Shown piece after piece: positions 16,928 to 25,481 of a DNA stretch of 64,000 bases (its first letter is position 1; each line of letters starts with the position of its first letter). The notes beneath the pieces were generated by a model. The model had not been told where the DNA came from. It did no database searches and saw only the letters and a list, made by a program, of their open reading frames with translations. The translations under genes were made by a program, and so were the position numbers. This stretch comes from UMGS1322 sp900550765 (GTDB lineage: Bacteria > Bacillota > Clostridia > Christensenellales > QALW01), in the NCBI GenBank assembly GCA_958448705.1, contig CAUDEY010000005.1:1-64000 (forward strand), given 5' to 3'.

Positions 16928-18682
16928 TTAAAACATCTCCCTTATTTTTTTGCATCCGCTACTTAGCATATTGATTTCGCTTCCGCAAGAAATCAAATTC
17001 ACATCGCAACTTTTTGAAAAATCAATAAGCTTTTGATTTGCCGTTATCATTCCCCAAAGTTTTTGTGCTGATTTTGCCGCTGCTGCAACCTTTTCAATGT
17101 AAGGTAAAACCACATCTGTATTTCCGGGCTTGCCAAGATCCGAAGAAAGGTCGTTCGGTCCTATAAATACGCCGTCAACTCCGTTTACGGCTAAAATTTC
17201 GTTTATATTTTCGCAAGCGCATACAGTTTCAATTTGAGCATATAGTTTCATATTTTCATTTGCCATAGGCATATAATCCTCAAGCCGCGGCGGATTATAC
17301 AGCGTATGTGCGCGGTTTGTAGAAATTCCGCGTTTGCCTATAGGTGCATATTTTGCATATTCTACAACTCTTTCTATATCAGATGCCGTATTCGTCATCG
17401 GAAGCAAAAAGCTGCACACTCCCATATCAGCATATTTCGTTATGGTCGCGCGCCCGTTATCGGGCAGGCGCATTATTGTGTGAAAACCGCACATTTTGGA
17501 AATGAAAACAAGTTCGCTTATCACATGATAATCAAAAGCACCATGCTCGTTATCTATTATGATAAAATCAAGACCGCTGTTTTTCGCTATAAGGGGAAAA
17601 TGTGAAAAGCAGACCTCTGAAAGCATTGTACCAGCTTTTATTTTACATTTTTCATTTGCCATTTTTTTAAGCCCCTCCATTCCTAAAATAATATTTTTTT
17701 GATATTCACATAAAAAGCCTTTTGCGGCAAAGTGCGCGACGAGTTCTTTATATATAAGTTCAGCGCCGCCACCGCCCACAATCAAATATTGTTTTTTCGG
17801 AAGGCGTGAAATCGCCTGTGAAACCTCAGATAAAAATTTTTCAAGTTGGAATTTTCCGTCAGAAAAAAGTACCGATCCGCCGGTGATCCCGCTGACTGTG
17901 AAAAGCCGCTTTTTTGAAAAATACGGTCGCTTTTCACAATTTTTACAAGTTGCTTCACTTTCGGCAAGTGTAGAAATTTGAGTGGCTGTTCCTATATTTA
18001 ATAGATATGCGTTCTTTTTCTCAGCACCGCTTCCCCAAAAGCTTATTTGATGGTCACCCATAGGTGCATAAATATCAATGCCGCGGTATTTACCTATCAT
18101 TTCAACCTTATCAAGTACGCTCGGAAGCACTAAATTATCAAAAAAATCGTATTTTTCAAGCGTACATGAGTTGAAAAATCCGCTTGCGCAGGCATCGGTT
18201 TTGTGCGTTATGTTTTTGCCTGTCAGCAAAAACGAAATATATGAGCCGAGAGTAAAAAATTCGCTTTCCGCAAGAATGCTTTCTTCATATGTGCAAAGGC
18301 TTGCAAGAGGTGAATTTTTCTTTATGGCAGTGCCGCTTTCTGAAAAATTAACATTGGTAAGACGGTAATTTGAAGTGTCGCCGCGGTTGTCGCGCCATGA
18401 AATATAATTTCCGAAAGTGTTGTGTCTGCGCAGCAGATAACCATGCATCTGGGCACAAATAAATGCACTTTTACACTCTTTTTCTGATGCGGTATTAAAA
18501 ATTCGGTATATAATTTTGCGGATTTCCTCTTCCGAAATTTCATAATGCACACCGTCATTTATCAAAGGCATAGGGAAAGGTACAGAATCCGAAAACAGCT
18601 CGGCCTTTAGGGAAGGATCATAAACCATATATTTAATAAATGTACTTCCCACATCCAATAGGAATACGTTCACTTTTATCAC
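16928..18682 (-). CDS. Sugar kinase fused to HpcH/HpaI aldolase
   Basis: 584 residues in two enzymes. Residues 1 to about 340 are an ASKHA (FGGY-like) sugar kinase: phosphate-1 loop LLDVGSTFIKYMVYD, SWRDNRG, phosphate-2 loop NIGTATQIS and adenosine loop GGGGAEL. Residues about 346-584 are an HpcH/HpaI-type pyruvate aldolase: IIDNEHGAFD with the catalytic His, AQIETVCACENINEI (metal Glu) and FIGPNDLSSDLG (metal Asp). Both active sites look intact, with a short junction near KCKIKAGTML and no stop or frameshift. Such domains are normally separate proteins. The simplest reading is consecutive or coupled steps in breakdown of a 2-keto-3-deoxy sugar acid or ketose, releasing pyruvate and an aldehyde. 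It leads the operon with the BNR hydrolase and faces the AraC regulator. Confidence 0.85.
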   Translation of the reverse strand: MIKVNVFLLDVGSTFIKYMVYDPSLKAELFSDSVPFPMPLINDGVHYEISEEEIRKIIYRIFNTASEKECKSAFICAQMHGYLLRRHNTFGNYISWRDNRGDTSNYRLTNVNFSESGTAIKKNSPLASLCTYEESILAESEFFTLGSYISFLLTGKNITHKTDACASGFFNSCTLEKYDFFDNLVLPSVLDKVEMIGKYRGIDIYAPMGDHQISFWGSGAEKKNAYLLNIGTATQISTLAESEATCKNCEKRPYFSKKRLFTVSGITGGSVLFSDGKFQLEKFLSEVSQAISRLPKKQYLIVGGGGAELIYKELVAHFAAKGFLCEYQKNIILGMEGLKKMANEKCKIKAGTMLSEVCFSHFPLIAKNSGLDFIIIDNEHGAFDYHVISELVFISKMCGFHTIMRLPDNGRATITKYADMGVCSFLLPMTNTASDIERVVEYAKYAPIGKRGISTNRAHTLYNPPRLEDYMPMANENMKLYAQIETVCACENINEILAVNGVDGVFIGPNDLSSDLGKPGNTDVVLPYIEKVAAAAKSAQKLWGMITANQKLIDFSKSCDVNLISCGSEINMLSSGCKKIREMF

Positions 18683-18740
18683 CGAATATTATTTTACGAA
18701 ACAATAATATCAAAGTAAATTGTTATTTGTGCTATAAATA

Positions 18741-18769
18741 TTGACATTCTTGTTTTTGTGTGATATAAA
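18741..18769 (+). promoter_or_regulatory. Promoter of the AraC regulator
   Basis: TTGACA (18741-18746), 17 bases, TATAAA (18764-18769). The intergenic region of about 100 bases also holds the opposite promoter of the kinase-aldolase operon, so AraC may control both. Confidence 0.75.
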
Positions 18770-18787
18770 CGATTCAGGTGATAAAAA

Positions 18788-19594
18788 TTGAGCGATGTAT
18801 TTGAAAAATATATAAAATCAGATGGTTTGAAATTCAAGCATGCTAAAGGAATGCGCGATATTATAGGTAAGGAGTTTCATACTTATAATGAGATATTACT
18901 TTTTCTCGGTGAGGAAGCGGAATTTATTTCCGAGCATATAAAGCAGCCGCTTGCACCGAATACGCTTGTGATAATCCCCAAAGAGCGTTTTCATCAGTTC
19001 TATATTTCGGGTCCGGAAGAGAACTATCACAGATGCGTATTGAATTTTGTCGATATTCCTCAATTTGGGCAACTGATAAAGGAAGTGTTTTGTGATGTAT
19101 ATCTAATTCCAGAAATAACCGACGAAACGGCCCAACTATTTTCAAAGCTTTGCCGTGCGGCAGAGAGGGAGGGCTCGGAATATGAACGGCAAATATTGCT
19201 TTATGCAATTTTGGCTGAATTGCTCATTGAAATAAAGGAAAATCTGAAATTTAAAAGCAATAAAAAGGTATGTGAGAGTACTGTGAACCCGTTTACGGCA
19301 GCGGCTCTCGAATACATAGACGAAAATGCGGAGGGAGAATTGAATCTCGGAACTCTTTCTGATTATTTGCATATTTCAGCATCATATCTTTCGCATATTT
19401 TCAGAAAAGACCTTCATATATCCGTTTACCGCTATATTTTAAAAAAGAAGCTTGTACTTGCAAATCATAAAATATATTCAGGTATACCGCCAATGCAGGC
19501 GGCAGTTCAATGCGGCTTTAAAGATTATTCGGGATTTTATAAAATGTACAAAAAAGAGTTCGGAATTTCACCTGCAAAAGCCAAAAAAGTATAA
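18788..19594 (+). CDS. AraC-family transcriptional regulator
   Basis: 268 residues. The N-terminal 150 residues form a cupin-type sensor (FHTYNEILLFL, then NTLVIIPKERFHQFYI). The C-terminal 100 carry the double helix-turn-helix of AraC/XylS (ASYLSHIFRKDLHISVYRYI and QCGFKDYSGFYKMYKKEFG). The start is a TTG with AGGTG about nine bases upstream; the next in-frame ATG would cut into the sensor. It lies divergent to the kinase-aldolase/BNR operon and is very likely its sugar-responsive activator. Confidence 0.85.
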   Translation: MSDVFEKYIKSDGLKFKHAKGMRDIIGKEFHTYNEILLFLGEEAEFISEHIKQPLAPNTLVIIPKERFHQFYISGPEENYHRCVLNFVDIPQFGQLIKEVFCDVYLIPEITDETAQLFSKLCRAAEREGSEYERQILLYAILAELLIEIKENLKFKSNKKVCESTVNPFTAAALEYIDENAEGELNLGTLSDYLHISASYLSHIFRKDLHISVYRYILKKKLVLANHKIYSGIPPMQAAVQCGFKDYSGFYKMYKKEFGISPAKAKKV

Positions 19595-19699
19595 AAACAG
19601 TACGGAGTTTCCTCAAATATTTTTATGCTGATAAAAAAGGTCCTTTCTATGTGTTTTTCGCCGTTTGAATCGATTTCTTTTTTATAGGAATCACTTTCT

Positions 19700-19762
19700 A
19701 AAATGGGAATAAAAAAAGCAGATGGCTTTAAATTTCCATCTGATTGATTTTATTCCCATTTT
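19700..19762. repeat. Nested inverted repeat
   Basis: Outer 14-bp arms AAAATGGGAATAAA / TTTATTCCCATTTT enclose a second hairpin CAGATGG / CCATCTG. It may end transcription of the araC gene 105 bases upstream, although no T run follows the outer arm. Confidence 0.6.
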
Positions 19763-19855
19763 CGGTTTCGTAGGTTCAAATAGTGTCAGAATAGGATTTT
19801 TGATGTTTTGAATTTATCAAACTATCTTCAAAAAATTGCTCCAATTAAAAGAAAA

Positions 19856-19887
19856 GTCGTCGCGAACGCTACATAGTCCGCGACGAC
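19856..19887 (-). terminator. Terminator of tRNA-Leu
   Basis: Nine-bp stem GTCGTCGCG / CGCGACGAC directly after the tRNA on the minus strand, followed by TTTTCTTTTA. Confidence 0.8.
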
Positions 19888-19888
19888 G

Positions 19889-19975
19889 TGGTGCCGGAAG
19901 CGGGGGTCGAACCCGCACGGTGTCGCCACCACTGGATTTTGAATCCAGCACGTCTGCCAATTCCATCATTCCGGC
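19889..19975 (-). tRNA. tRNA-Leu (CAA)
   Basis: 87 bases with a long variable arm, typical of a class II tRNA. Acceptor GCCGGAA / TTCCGGC, discriminator A, genome-encoded CCA. The anticodon stem CTGGA / TCCAG encloses loop TTCAAAA, giving anticodon CAA, which reads UUG. Confidence 0.95.
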
Positions 19976-20014
19976 AGGGGATGGGAAAGACCCGCGTTTT
20001 TCCTTGGTGAAAAA

Positions 20015-20032
20015 AAGCACCGAAGGGTGCTT
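20015..20032 (-). terminator. Terminator of tRNA-Thr
   Basis: AAGCACC / GGTGCTT with loop GAAG; on the minus strand the hairpin is followed by a T run. It lies between the two tRNA genes, so they are separate units. Confidence 0.75.
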
Positions 20033-20079
20033 AGGCAGCTTTTTCTACTATAAAAAAGCTTTGCGAGCCTGGCATAAAA

Positions 20080-20155
20080 TGGAGCTACCGGCCGGAATCG
20101 AACCGGCGACCTGTTCATTACGAGTGAAACGCTCTACCGACTGAGCCACGGTAGC
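20080..20155 (-). tRNA. tRNA-Thr (CGT)
   Basis: 76 bases, acceptor GCTACCG / CGGTAGC, encoded CCA. The anticodon loop CTCGTAA gives anticodon CGU, reading ACG. The top anticodon-stem pair is a T27/C43 mismatch; the other four pairs are good. Confidence 0.93.
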
Positions 20156-20305
20156 ATCATAGACTATTATAGCAAAATTTTTTTATTTGTCCAGCTAATT
20201 TTATTATTATTGCAAAAAAATATCTCTTTTCTTTTAGGCAAGCGCAATGGCCGTACGGAATGATACGGATTCTTGGGAAAGCGAGTAAAAGTTTCCTGTT
20301 TATAG

Positions 20306-20334
20306 TTGACCTTCTTTATGAAAAAGTGTACAAT
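20306..20334 (+). promoter_or_regulatory. Promoter of yhbY
   Basis: TTGACC (20306-20311), 17 bases, TACAAT (20329-20334), 27 bases before the start codon. Confidence 0.7.
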
Positions 20335-20361
20335 AAACGGACAGAAAGAAGGAAGAAGAAT

Positions 20362-20655
20362 ATGCTTACAAGTAAACAGCGCGCCCGTTTGCGCGCCTAT
20401 GCCAATCCAATGGAAACAATACTTCAGATCGGAAAAGACGGGATTAACGAACAACTGATCATACAGGTTGATGACGCGCTTACCGCGCGTGAACTTATAA
20501 AGCTCCGTGTGCTTGAAAACGCGCCGCTTTCTGCCCGCGAGGCCGCTGAAGAATTGGCACAAAAGACCAACAGCGAAGGGATACAGGTGATTGGCACCCG
20601 TTTTGTGCTTTACCGCAGGAATCAGGATAAAGCAAGATATGATAACTGCCTTTGA
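20362..20655 (+). CDS. yhbY: YhbY/YqeI family RNA-binding protein (CRM domain)
   Basis: 97 residues, the usual length of the family. It opens MLTSKQRARLRAYA and has QIGKDGINEQL and a GIQVIGTRFVLYR end, the hallmark of single CRM-domain proteins that bind pre-50S ribosomes and help assembly. The ATG at 20362 with GGAAG upstream is chosen; a longer frame upstream would cover the promoter. The family often lies near GTPases or nadD, but here it is followed by a glycosidase. Confidence 0.9.
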   Translation: MLTSKQRARLRAYANPMETILQIGKDGINEQLIIQVDDALTARELIKLRVLENAPLSAREAAEELAQKTNSEGIQVIGTRFVLYRRNQDKARYDNCL

Positions 20656-20738
20656 TAGCCTGTAGTATAACGAAAGGCAGGAATGCCATTCTATGCAGAG
20701 GTCTATTGGAAAATGAATGAAGCAAAAAGGAGCGAACA

Positions 20739-22961
20739 ATGAAAAATTTTGATGCGGGATGGAAATTCCATCGCGGAATGTTTGATGAAAAGACCGATAT
20801 CTCTTTATGGGAAGACGTAACGCTGCCCCATGATTTTTCTATATCCCTGCCTTTTGCGGGGCAAAGCGAGTATGCTTTTGAGGGAACCGAGCCAAAGGAT
20901 TGGCAGGGCGATGCGCTTAACGGATTTCTTGCCAGAGGAAAGGGCTGTTATGCCAAAAATTTTTCACTCGAGGTTCCCGAGGGATACCGTGCGTTTCTTG
21001 TTTTTGAGGGGATTTACCGTAACTGTACCGTATATATCAACGGGATTGAGGTTTCTCGCCAAAGCAACGGATATATGGGATTTGAAACGGATATTACCGA
21101 TGTTTTAAAACCGGAGAACCGCGTTTTTGTAAAAGTGGATAACGGCCGCCCGGGAACCTCGCGTTGGTATACGGGCAGCGGAATATACCGCCATGCTTTT
21201 CTTGATATCCGTCCTGAGAATTATCCCCGGGATGTATTTATTACTACGCCGGAAATAACCGGAGAATATGCGCAGGTTCATATAAGCGCAGGTTTTGCAG
21301 CGTCCGCAGAGGGAACGGTTATGATTTTGGCGCCTTCGGGGGAAACTGTGTCAAAAGCAGAGTTTAAAGGAATATTGGAAGCTGATCTCACGGTAGAAAA
21401 GCCGTTTTTATGGGATATAGACTCGCCGGCTCTTTATACGGCTGTAATTGAAGCTGCCGGCAGCCGGTTTACGTATCGATTTGGTATCCGCAGCATTGAA
21501 CTGATTGCCGGAAAGGGACTTTTCTTAAACGGCCGCCGCGTGATGTGCAAGGGCATGAATCTTCATCATGACTTAGGTGTATGCGGCGCCGCCGCCTTTG
21601 ACGGGTTGATTGAATACCGCCTTAAAACCTTGAAGGAGATGGGCGTCAATGCACTGCGGCTTTCGCATAATCCGCACGCACCGAAAGTGCTTCAGCTGTG
21701 TGATGAGCTTGGAATTCTTGTTTTTGACGAATGCTTTGATAAGCTGACGGATCAGTATGTGGATGATTTTGAAGGGACCTGGCACAGGGAACTGGAGGCG
21801 TTTATCAAGCGGGACAGAAATCATCCCTGTGTTTTTATATGGAGTGTGGGCAACGAGACCGATCAGCAGCGGCTTGGCGGAAAAGCGGGCGCCGAGTATA
21901 TAAAAAATATCGCTGATTATGCCAAAACGCTTGATCCTACGCGCAAGGTGACCTGCGCGCAATATCCATGCAGATATCAGGGGATCACATGGAACGACGA
22001 GGGATGGCAAGATTCCGAACCAGCGGAAATGTGCTGGTCAACGGATGTTTGCAGCTGTAACTATACCTGGGAATTTTTTGAGAAGGATCTTCAAAAGCAC
22101 CCTGAATTGATTTTTATACAGAGTGAAGCGGCCGTGGGATATGCGGATTTATGCGGTTGGAATAAAATAAACGAGCTTCCCACGGCAGGGCAGTTCTATT
22201 GGGGCGGAATCGATTATTTGGGGGAAGCAGTTTCCCCGAAATATCGCGGCTGGTGGCGCGGCTTTTTGGATATCACTTGTCATAAACGCGCCATAGCGTA
22301 CCAGGCGGAGGCGGCGTTTCGGCAAACGCCTGTCATCCATATAGGTGTGGTGGGCAGCCGTGATGATATGATGTGGAATGATGCCAGCTTGGAGTGGATG
22401 TTTGTTTTTGACCATTGGAATTGGGAAGAAGAGCGTATGCTTGATGTAATCGTATACTCAAACGCGGCATCGGTAAAGCTGTTTCTTAACGGCAAGGCCA
22501 TAGGTGAATGTGCGTTTAGCGGCTGTTTCAGCTTTAAAAAACAGGTTCGTTTTGTTCCGGGGAAAATAACAGCTGTGGGCTATGATGAAAACGGAAAGGA
22601 AATATGCCGGCATCAGCTTGAAACCGCCGGAAAGCCCGCCGGAATAAGGCTTGTACCTTCGGCCCGCTGTGTTGCCGCCTGCGGAAATGACGCTGTGGCG
22701 GTAGATGCTGAAATTGTCGATGCCCAAGGCATTTTGTGTCAGCGCAACAGTGATACACTCATTTTCACTGTTGAAAACGGAATATTTGCCGGTATAGGCA
22801 ATGCCGATCTTTGTACGGAGATCCCTTACGGAACGAAAGAATATCCTGCCTTTTTAGGCCGCGCACAGGCAGTTATAAGAGCTGACGGAAGCGGCCGTGA
22901 TATAAGGCTGAGCGTACGATGCGGTGATTTTTTGAAAAGCATTGTTCTTCCGGTGATGTAA
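20739..22961 (+). CDS. Glycoside hydrolase family 2 (beta-galactosidase type)
   Basis: 740 residues, no signal peptide, so cytoplasmic. Three parts are seen: an N-terminal sugar-binding sandwich (about 1-170, WEDVTLPHDF), an immunoglobulin-like module (to about 255) and the TIM barrel (from about 260, FLNGRRVMCKGMNLHHDLG). The acid/base Glu373 is in SVGNE, the nucleophile Glu463 in QSEAA, and LRLSHNPH completes the barrel motif. The C-terminal region is an extra sandwich. It cleaves a beta-linked sugar (galactose, glucuronate or mannose) from oligosaccharides; the exact sugar is not decided by motif. The AAAGGAG RBS sits nine bases upstream. A strong terminator follows. Confidence 0.9.
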   Translation: MKNFDAGWKFHRGMFDEKTDISLWEDVTLPHDFSISLPFAGQSEYAFEGTEPKDWQGDALNGFLARGKGCYAKNFSLEVPEGYRAFLVFEGIYRNCTVYINGIEVSRQSNGYMGFETDITDVLKPENRVFVKVDNGRPGTSRWYTGSGIYRHAFLDIRPENYPRDVFITTPEITGEYAQVHISAGFAASAEGTVMILAPSGETVSKAEFKGILEADLTVEKPFLWDIDSPALYTAVIEAAGSRFTYRFGIRSIELIAGKGLFLNGRRVMCKGMNLHHDLGVCGAAAFDGLIEYRLKTLKEMGVNALRLSHNPHAPKVLQLCDELGILVFDECFDKLTDQYVDDFEGTWHRELEAFIKRDRNHPCVFIWSVGNETDQQRLGGKAGAEYIKNIADYAKTLDPTRKVTCAQYPCRYQGITWNDEGWQDSEPAEMCWSTDVCSCNYTWEFFEKDLQKHPELIFIQSEAAVGYADLCGWNKINELPTAGQFYWGGIDYLGEAVSPKYRGWWRGFLDITCHKRAIAYQAEAAFRQTPVIHIGVVGSRDDMMWNDASLEWMFVFDHWNWEEERMLDVIVYSNAASVKLFLNGKAIGECAFSGCFSFKKQVRFVPGKITAVGYDENGKEICRHQLETAGKPAGIRLVPSARCVAACGNDAVAVDAEIVDAQGILCQRNSDTLIFTVENGIFAGIGNADLCTEIPYGTKEYPAFLGRAQAVIRADGSGRDIRLSVRCGDFLKSIVLPVM

Positions 22962-23040
22962 AAGATTGTGGTTGGTTCAAAGGAGATGCTTTTTTAAAAA
23001 ATGTAAAAGTAAAAAAAGAAGAATGTGCTGATGGAATGAA

Positions 23041-23070
23041 AAGGCTCACGGCAATGGCCGTGAGCCTTTT
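23041..23070 (+). terminator. Terminator of the GH2 gene
   Basis: Perfect 12-bp stem AAGGCTCACGGC / GCCGTGAGCCTT with loop AATG and a short T run. Confidence 0.9.
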
Positions 23071-23162
23071 GCATACGAATGCCGTCATTAAGTTTTTTTA
23101 TACGGTATATTGTGAAAAAAGCATACAAAAACCTATACCGATGCTGTGCCAGATCGGCAAAA

Positions 23163-23426
23163 TTAAATCTTTTTGTTGATAATGATTTTATAGGACTCTT
23201 TGGGATCCTGATTCAACGGTCTCGGATGAGGAATCAAGCCGCACAGATAATCCAGAGAAATGTTATAATACTCGGCAAGGGAAATCAAGTGATGCAGCGG
23301 AATTTCTCGTTTACCGGTTTCGTAAAGCGAGTATTGCTGTTTGGTAATTCCCAAATGGCGTGCAATCGTATCCTGCTTTTTATCAGCGTCATCTCTAACG
23401 TCTTTTAGGCGCGGGTAAAAATACAT
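23163..23426 (-). CDS. XRE-family helix-turn-helix regulator 1
   Basis: 87 residues; the first 65 form a single Cro/cI-type HTH domain (KKQDTIARHLGITKQQYSLYETGKREIPLHHL), ending with ISLDYLCGL. The inner ATG (23426) has GAGGTG upstream and is preferred to the ATG six codons before. It ends in a basic tail (YKIIINKKI). No membrane or peptidase partner is adjacent. Upstream lie several copies of an AATCATT/AATGATT motif (see 23510), likely its operator. Confidence 0.85.
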   Translation of the reverse strand: MYFYPRLKDVRDDADKKQDTIARHLGITKQQYSLYETGKREIPLHHLISLAEYYNISLDYLCGLIPHPRPLNQDPKESYKIIINKKI

Positions 23427-23509
23427 AATATTCACCTCGCCCATAATATAACATAATCATCCAATTTTTTATTTACAATCATTTAAAGAGGTGATATTAT
23501 ATTATTTGC

Positions 23510-23527
23510 ATCATTTAAAAGAATGAT
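23510..23527. promoter_or_regulatory. Palindromic operator candidate upstream of the XRE gene
   Basis: Perfect inverted repeat ATCATT-TAAAAG-AATGAT. Similar half-sites AATCATTT and AATGATTT occur near 23477 and 23567, on either side. This is a typical array for autoregulation by a small XRE protein. Confidence 0.55.
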
Positions 23528-23642
23528 TTATTGTAATATTTTGTAATATTTTGTAAGAAAGAAAAGAATGATTTATCAATTGCATAGAAAATAAAGAAGG
23601 AGATGGGAGCGGACTATAAAGATTTATGCCTTGCTAAAGAAC

Positions 23643-23855
23643 TTATATCTGTCTTCCGGTATCCCGAAAGGTAAAAATGCCTTCATAGTCACAGTCCAAT
23701 GCATTTGCAATAATCTTAAGGTCCCTTTCCGTAAGCCGGTCCCGGTATAATTTATTGTATAAATAGGAGCCTTTGTATCCTAATTTGTTGCTGAGTTCGC
23801 GAATCGTCATGTTTCTTTCTACGAGAATGATCTTTATCTTCTTTGCCATACTCAT
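23643..23855 (-). CDS. XRE-family helix-turn-helix regulator 2 (small)
   Basis: 70 residues, essentially only an HTH: KKIKIILVERNMTIRELSNKLGYKGSYLYNKLYRDRLTERDL. The start MSMAKK is chosen because AAGGAG lies ten bases upstream; the first possible start is 19 codons further up without RBS. It ends IFTFRDTGRQI. Such very small XRE proteins are found in mobile elements and as orphan regulators. Confidence 0.75.
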   Translation of the reverse strand: MSMAKKIKIILVERNMTIRELSNKLGYKGSYLYNKLYRDRLTERDLKIIANALDCDYEGIFTFRDTGRQI

Positions 23856-24069
23856 TATTATTTCACTCCTTTTATTTATGAAAATTATACATGATTTTTG
23901 TAAAAACCGCAAACAAAAGTGGGAAAAAATAAAAAAATCTTCTATTATTCGGAATAAAATGAGAAGATTTCCTCTTTATAATAATATTTTCCTCATAATT
24001 GAGATACTAAATAGCACAAAACACCTATTAGAAAGACATTCAAAACAATGTTTGGGCAAATAAAGTGTT

Positions 24070-24291
24070 TTATTCTTCTTTTGCCGGCTCCGATTCGGGA
24101 GAGAGTCCACACAGATAATCCAGGCTTACATTATAGTATTTTGCTAACTGGATCATCTTGTTCAGCGGAAATTCGTACTCTCCGATTTCCCAGCGGCTGT
24201 ATTGCCGCTGTGTAGTGTTCAGTTCTTGGGCAATTTGTTTCTGTGTTAAATGAGCTTGACGGCGCAGTTCTTTGGTTTTAGGAAAACGCAT
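24070..24291 (-). CDS. XRE-family helix-turn-helix regulator 3
   Basis: 73 residues. MRFPKTKELRRQAHLTQKQIAQELNTTQRQYSRWEIGEYEFPL is a classical HTH and the end NVSLDYLCGLSP matches regulator 1, so these two are relatives. The ATG at 24291 has AGGAGAGG nearby; a longer frame of 142 codons exists but its extra part is not protein-like. It is the third in a row on this strand, each with its own leader. Confidence 0.85.
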   Translation of the reverse strand: MRFPKTKELRRQAHLTQKQIAQELNTTQRQYSRWEIGEYEFPLNKMIQLAKYYNVSLDYLCGLSPESEPAKEE

Positions 24292-24667
24292 ATCTGTACC
24301 TCTCCTGTCTATTTTTTGTAAATGTTTGTAGCCGTAAAGGATAAAACATTTCATTTTTATTATAACATAAAATATCAGATGTTTTGTAATGCAACAGTGA
24401 AAATGTGGTAAAAAATTTTTAAGAAAAAATTCTGCGGACAGATTAGCGGGATTTGAAAGAAACGCTTTTTTCATACTATAAAAGCAGCGTATTTGCACAG
24501 TGCGCGGATATTCTTTTAGAAGATTTTTTTATGCAGCGTTTTGGACATTGTATATAAAATACAATTGAAAAGAACCGGATTTTAACTGAAAACAGAAAAA
24601 AGTATTTACAATCACTTTCTTCGCGGATATAATAGTACCGAATAAAACATACAGCGGAGGGATTTCT
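24292..24667. other. Divergent intergenic region, promoters only
   Basis: The region holds a probable minus-strand promoter of regulator 3 (TATAAT near 24360) and the plus-strand promoter of the esterase. I see no gene in it. Confidence 0.5.
24605..24633 (+). promoter_or_regulatory. Promoter of the SGNH hydrolase
   Basis: TTTACA (24605-24610), 17 bases, TATAAT (24628-24633). Confidence 0.75.
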
Positions 24668-25330
24668 ATGATTTTTGAGCAGTATGACCGCATTGTTTTT
24701 GCAGGAGATTCTGTAACAGATGCCGGCAGTACAAATCCTGTGGGGGACGGTCCCAACCAGCTTGGGAACGGGTATGTCCATATCGTGCACGCTCTGTTAG
24801 CTTCGTGTTATCCTGAACTTACGGTGCGGGTTACCAATAGCGGTATCAGCGGTAATACCAGCCGTATGCTTTTGGAGCGGTTTCAGCGCGATGTAGTTGA
24901 TCTTGCACCGCAGTGGGTTTCGATTTGCATCGGCATTAATGATGTGTGGCGGCAGTTTGATCTGCCTGCGGCGAGAGAGCAGCATGTACTGCCCGAAGAA
25001 TACCGCAGTAATGTAGAGCAGATGATTACGATGATCTCCCCTAAAGCAAAGGGTGTTTTTTTAGCTTCGCCCTATTATATGGTGCGGGATACGGCTGAGC
25101 CGATGCGCGCGCGTATGGACGAATATACTGCCATCTGCCGGGAAATGGCGCAAAAGCACGGCTGTGTCTTTTTGGATTTTCAAAAGGTCTTTGATGCGTA
25201 TTTGGCTTTGGGGAGCAGTTATAATGTTTCGTATGACAGAGTACATCCAAATTTGACGGGAGCTGCTTTGATGGCCAGGGAATTTTTGAAAGCCTTCGGG
25301 TTTGATTTTTTACATGCTCCGAAAAAATAA
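24668..25330 (+). CDS. SGNH/GDSL-family esterase
   Basis: 220 residues without signal peptide. Block I FAGDSVTDAG carries the nucleophile Ser, SGISGNTSRM the oxyanion Gly, GINDVW the Asn, and DRVHPN the catalytic Asp-His. This arrangement fits sugar-ester (acetyl-xylan or rhamnogalacturonan acetyl) esterases of the SGNH type. In this window of glycosidases it probably deacetylates imported oligosaccharides. The RBS is GGAGGG before the ATG. Confidence 0.9.
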   Translation: MIFEQYDRIVFAGDSVTDAGSTNPVGDGPNQLGNGYVHIVHALLASCYPELTVRVTNSGISGNTSRMLLERFQRDVVDLAPQWVSICIGINDVWRQFDLPAAREQHVLPEEYRSNVEQMITMISPKAKGVFLASPYYMVRDTAEPMRARMDEYTAICREMAQKHGCVFLDFQKVFDAYLALGSSYNVSYDRVHPNLTGAALMAREFLKAFGFDFLHAPKK

Positions 25331-25348
25331 TTTTACCGTACCGGGAGA

Positions 25349-25380
25349 AAAAGCGTTTTTTAAACGCTTTTTTGTTTTTT
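25349..25380 (+). terminator. Terminator of the SGNH gene
   Basis: Stem AAGCGTTT / AAACGCTT with a TTT loop and a long T-rich tail. Confidence 0.85.
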
Positions 25381-25481
25381 TGGGAATGTCCCATCCGCAG
25401 CCTAATGAGAAAAAACCGTGTTAGAATGGAAGAGGAGACAGAAAATATCGTCTTTACAAAGGAAAGGGAGGATGGTACAAT

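Noticed and set aside
23079..23408. 109-codon plus-strand frame over XRE regulator 1
   Set aside because: Antisense to a clear HTH gene and no RBS.
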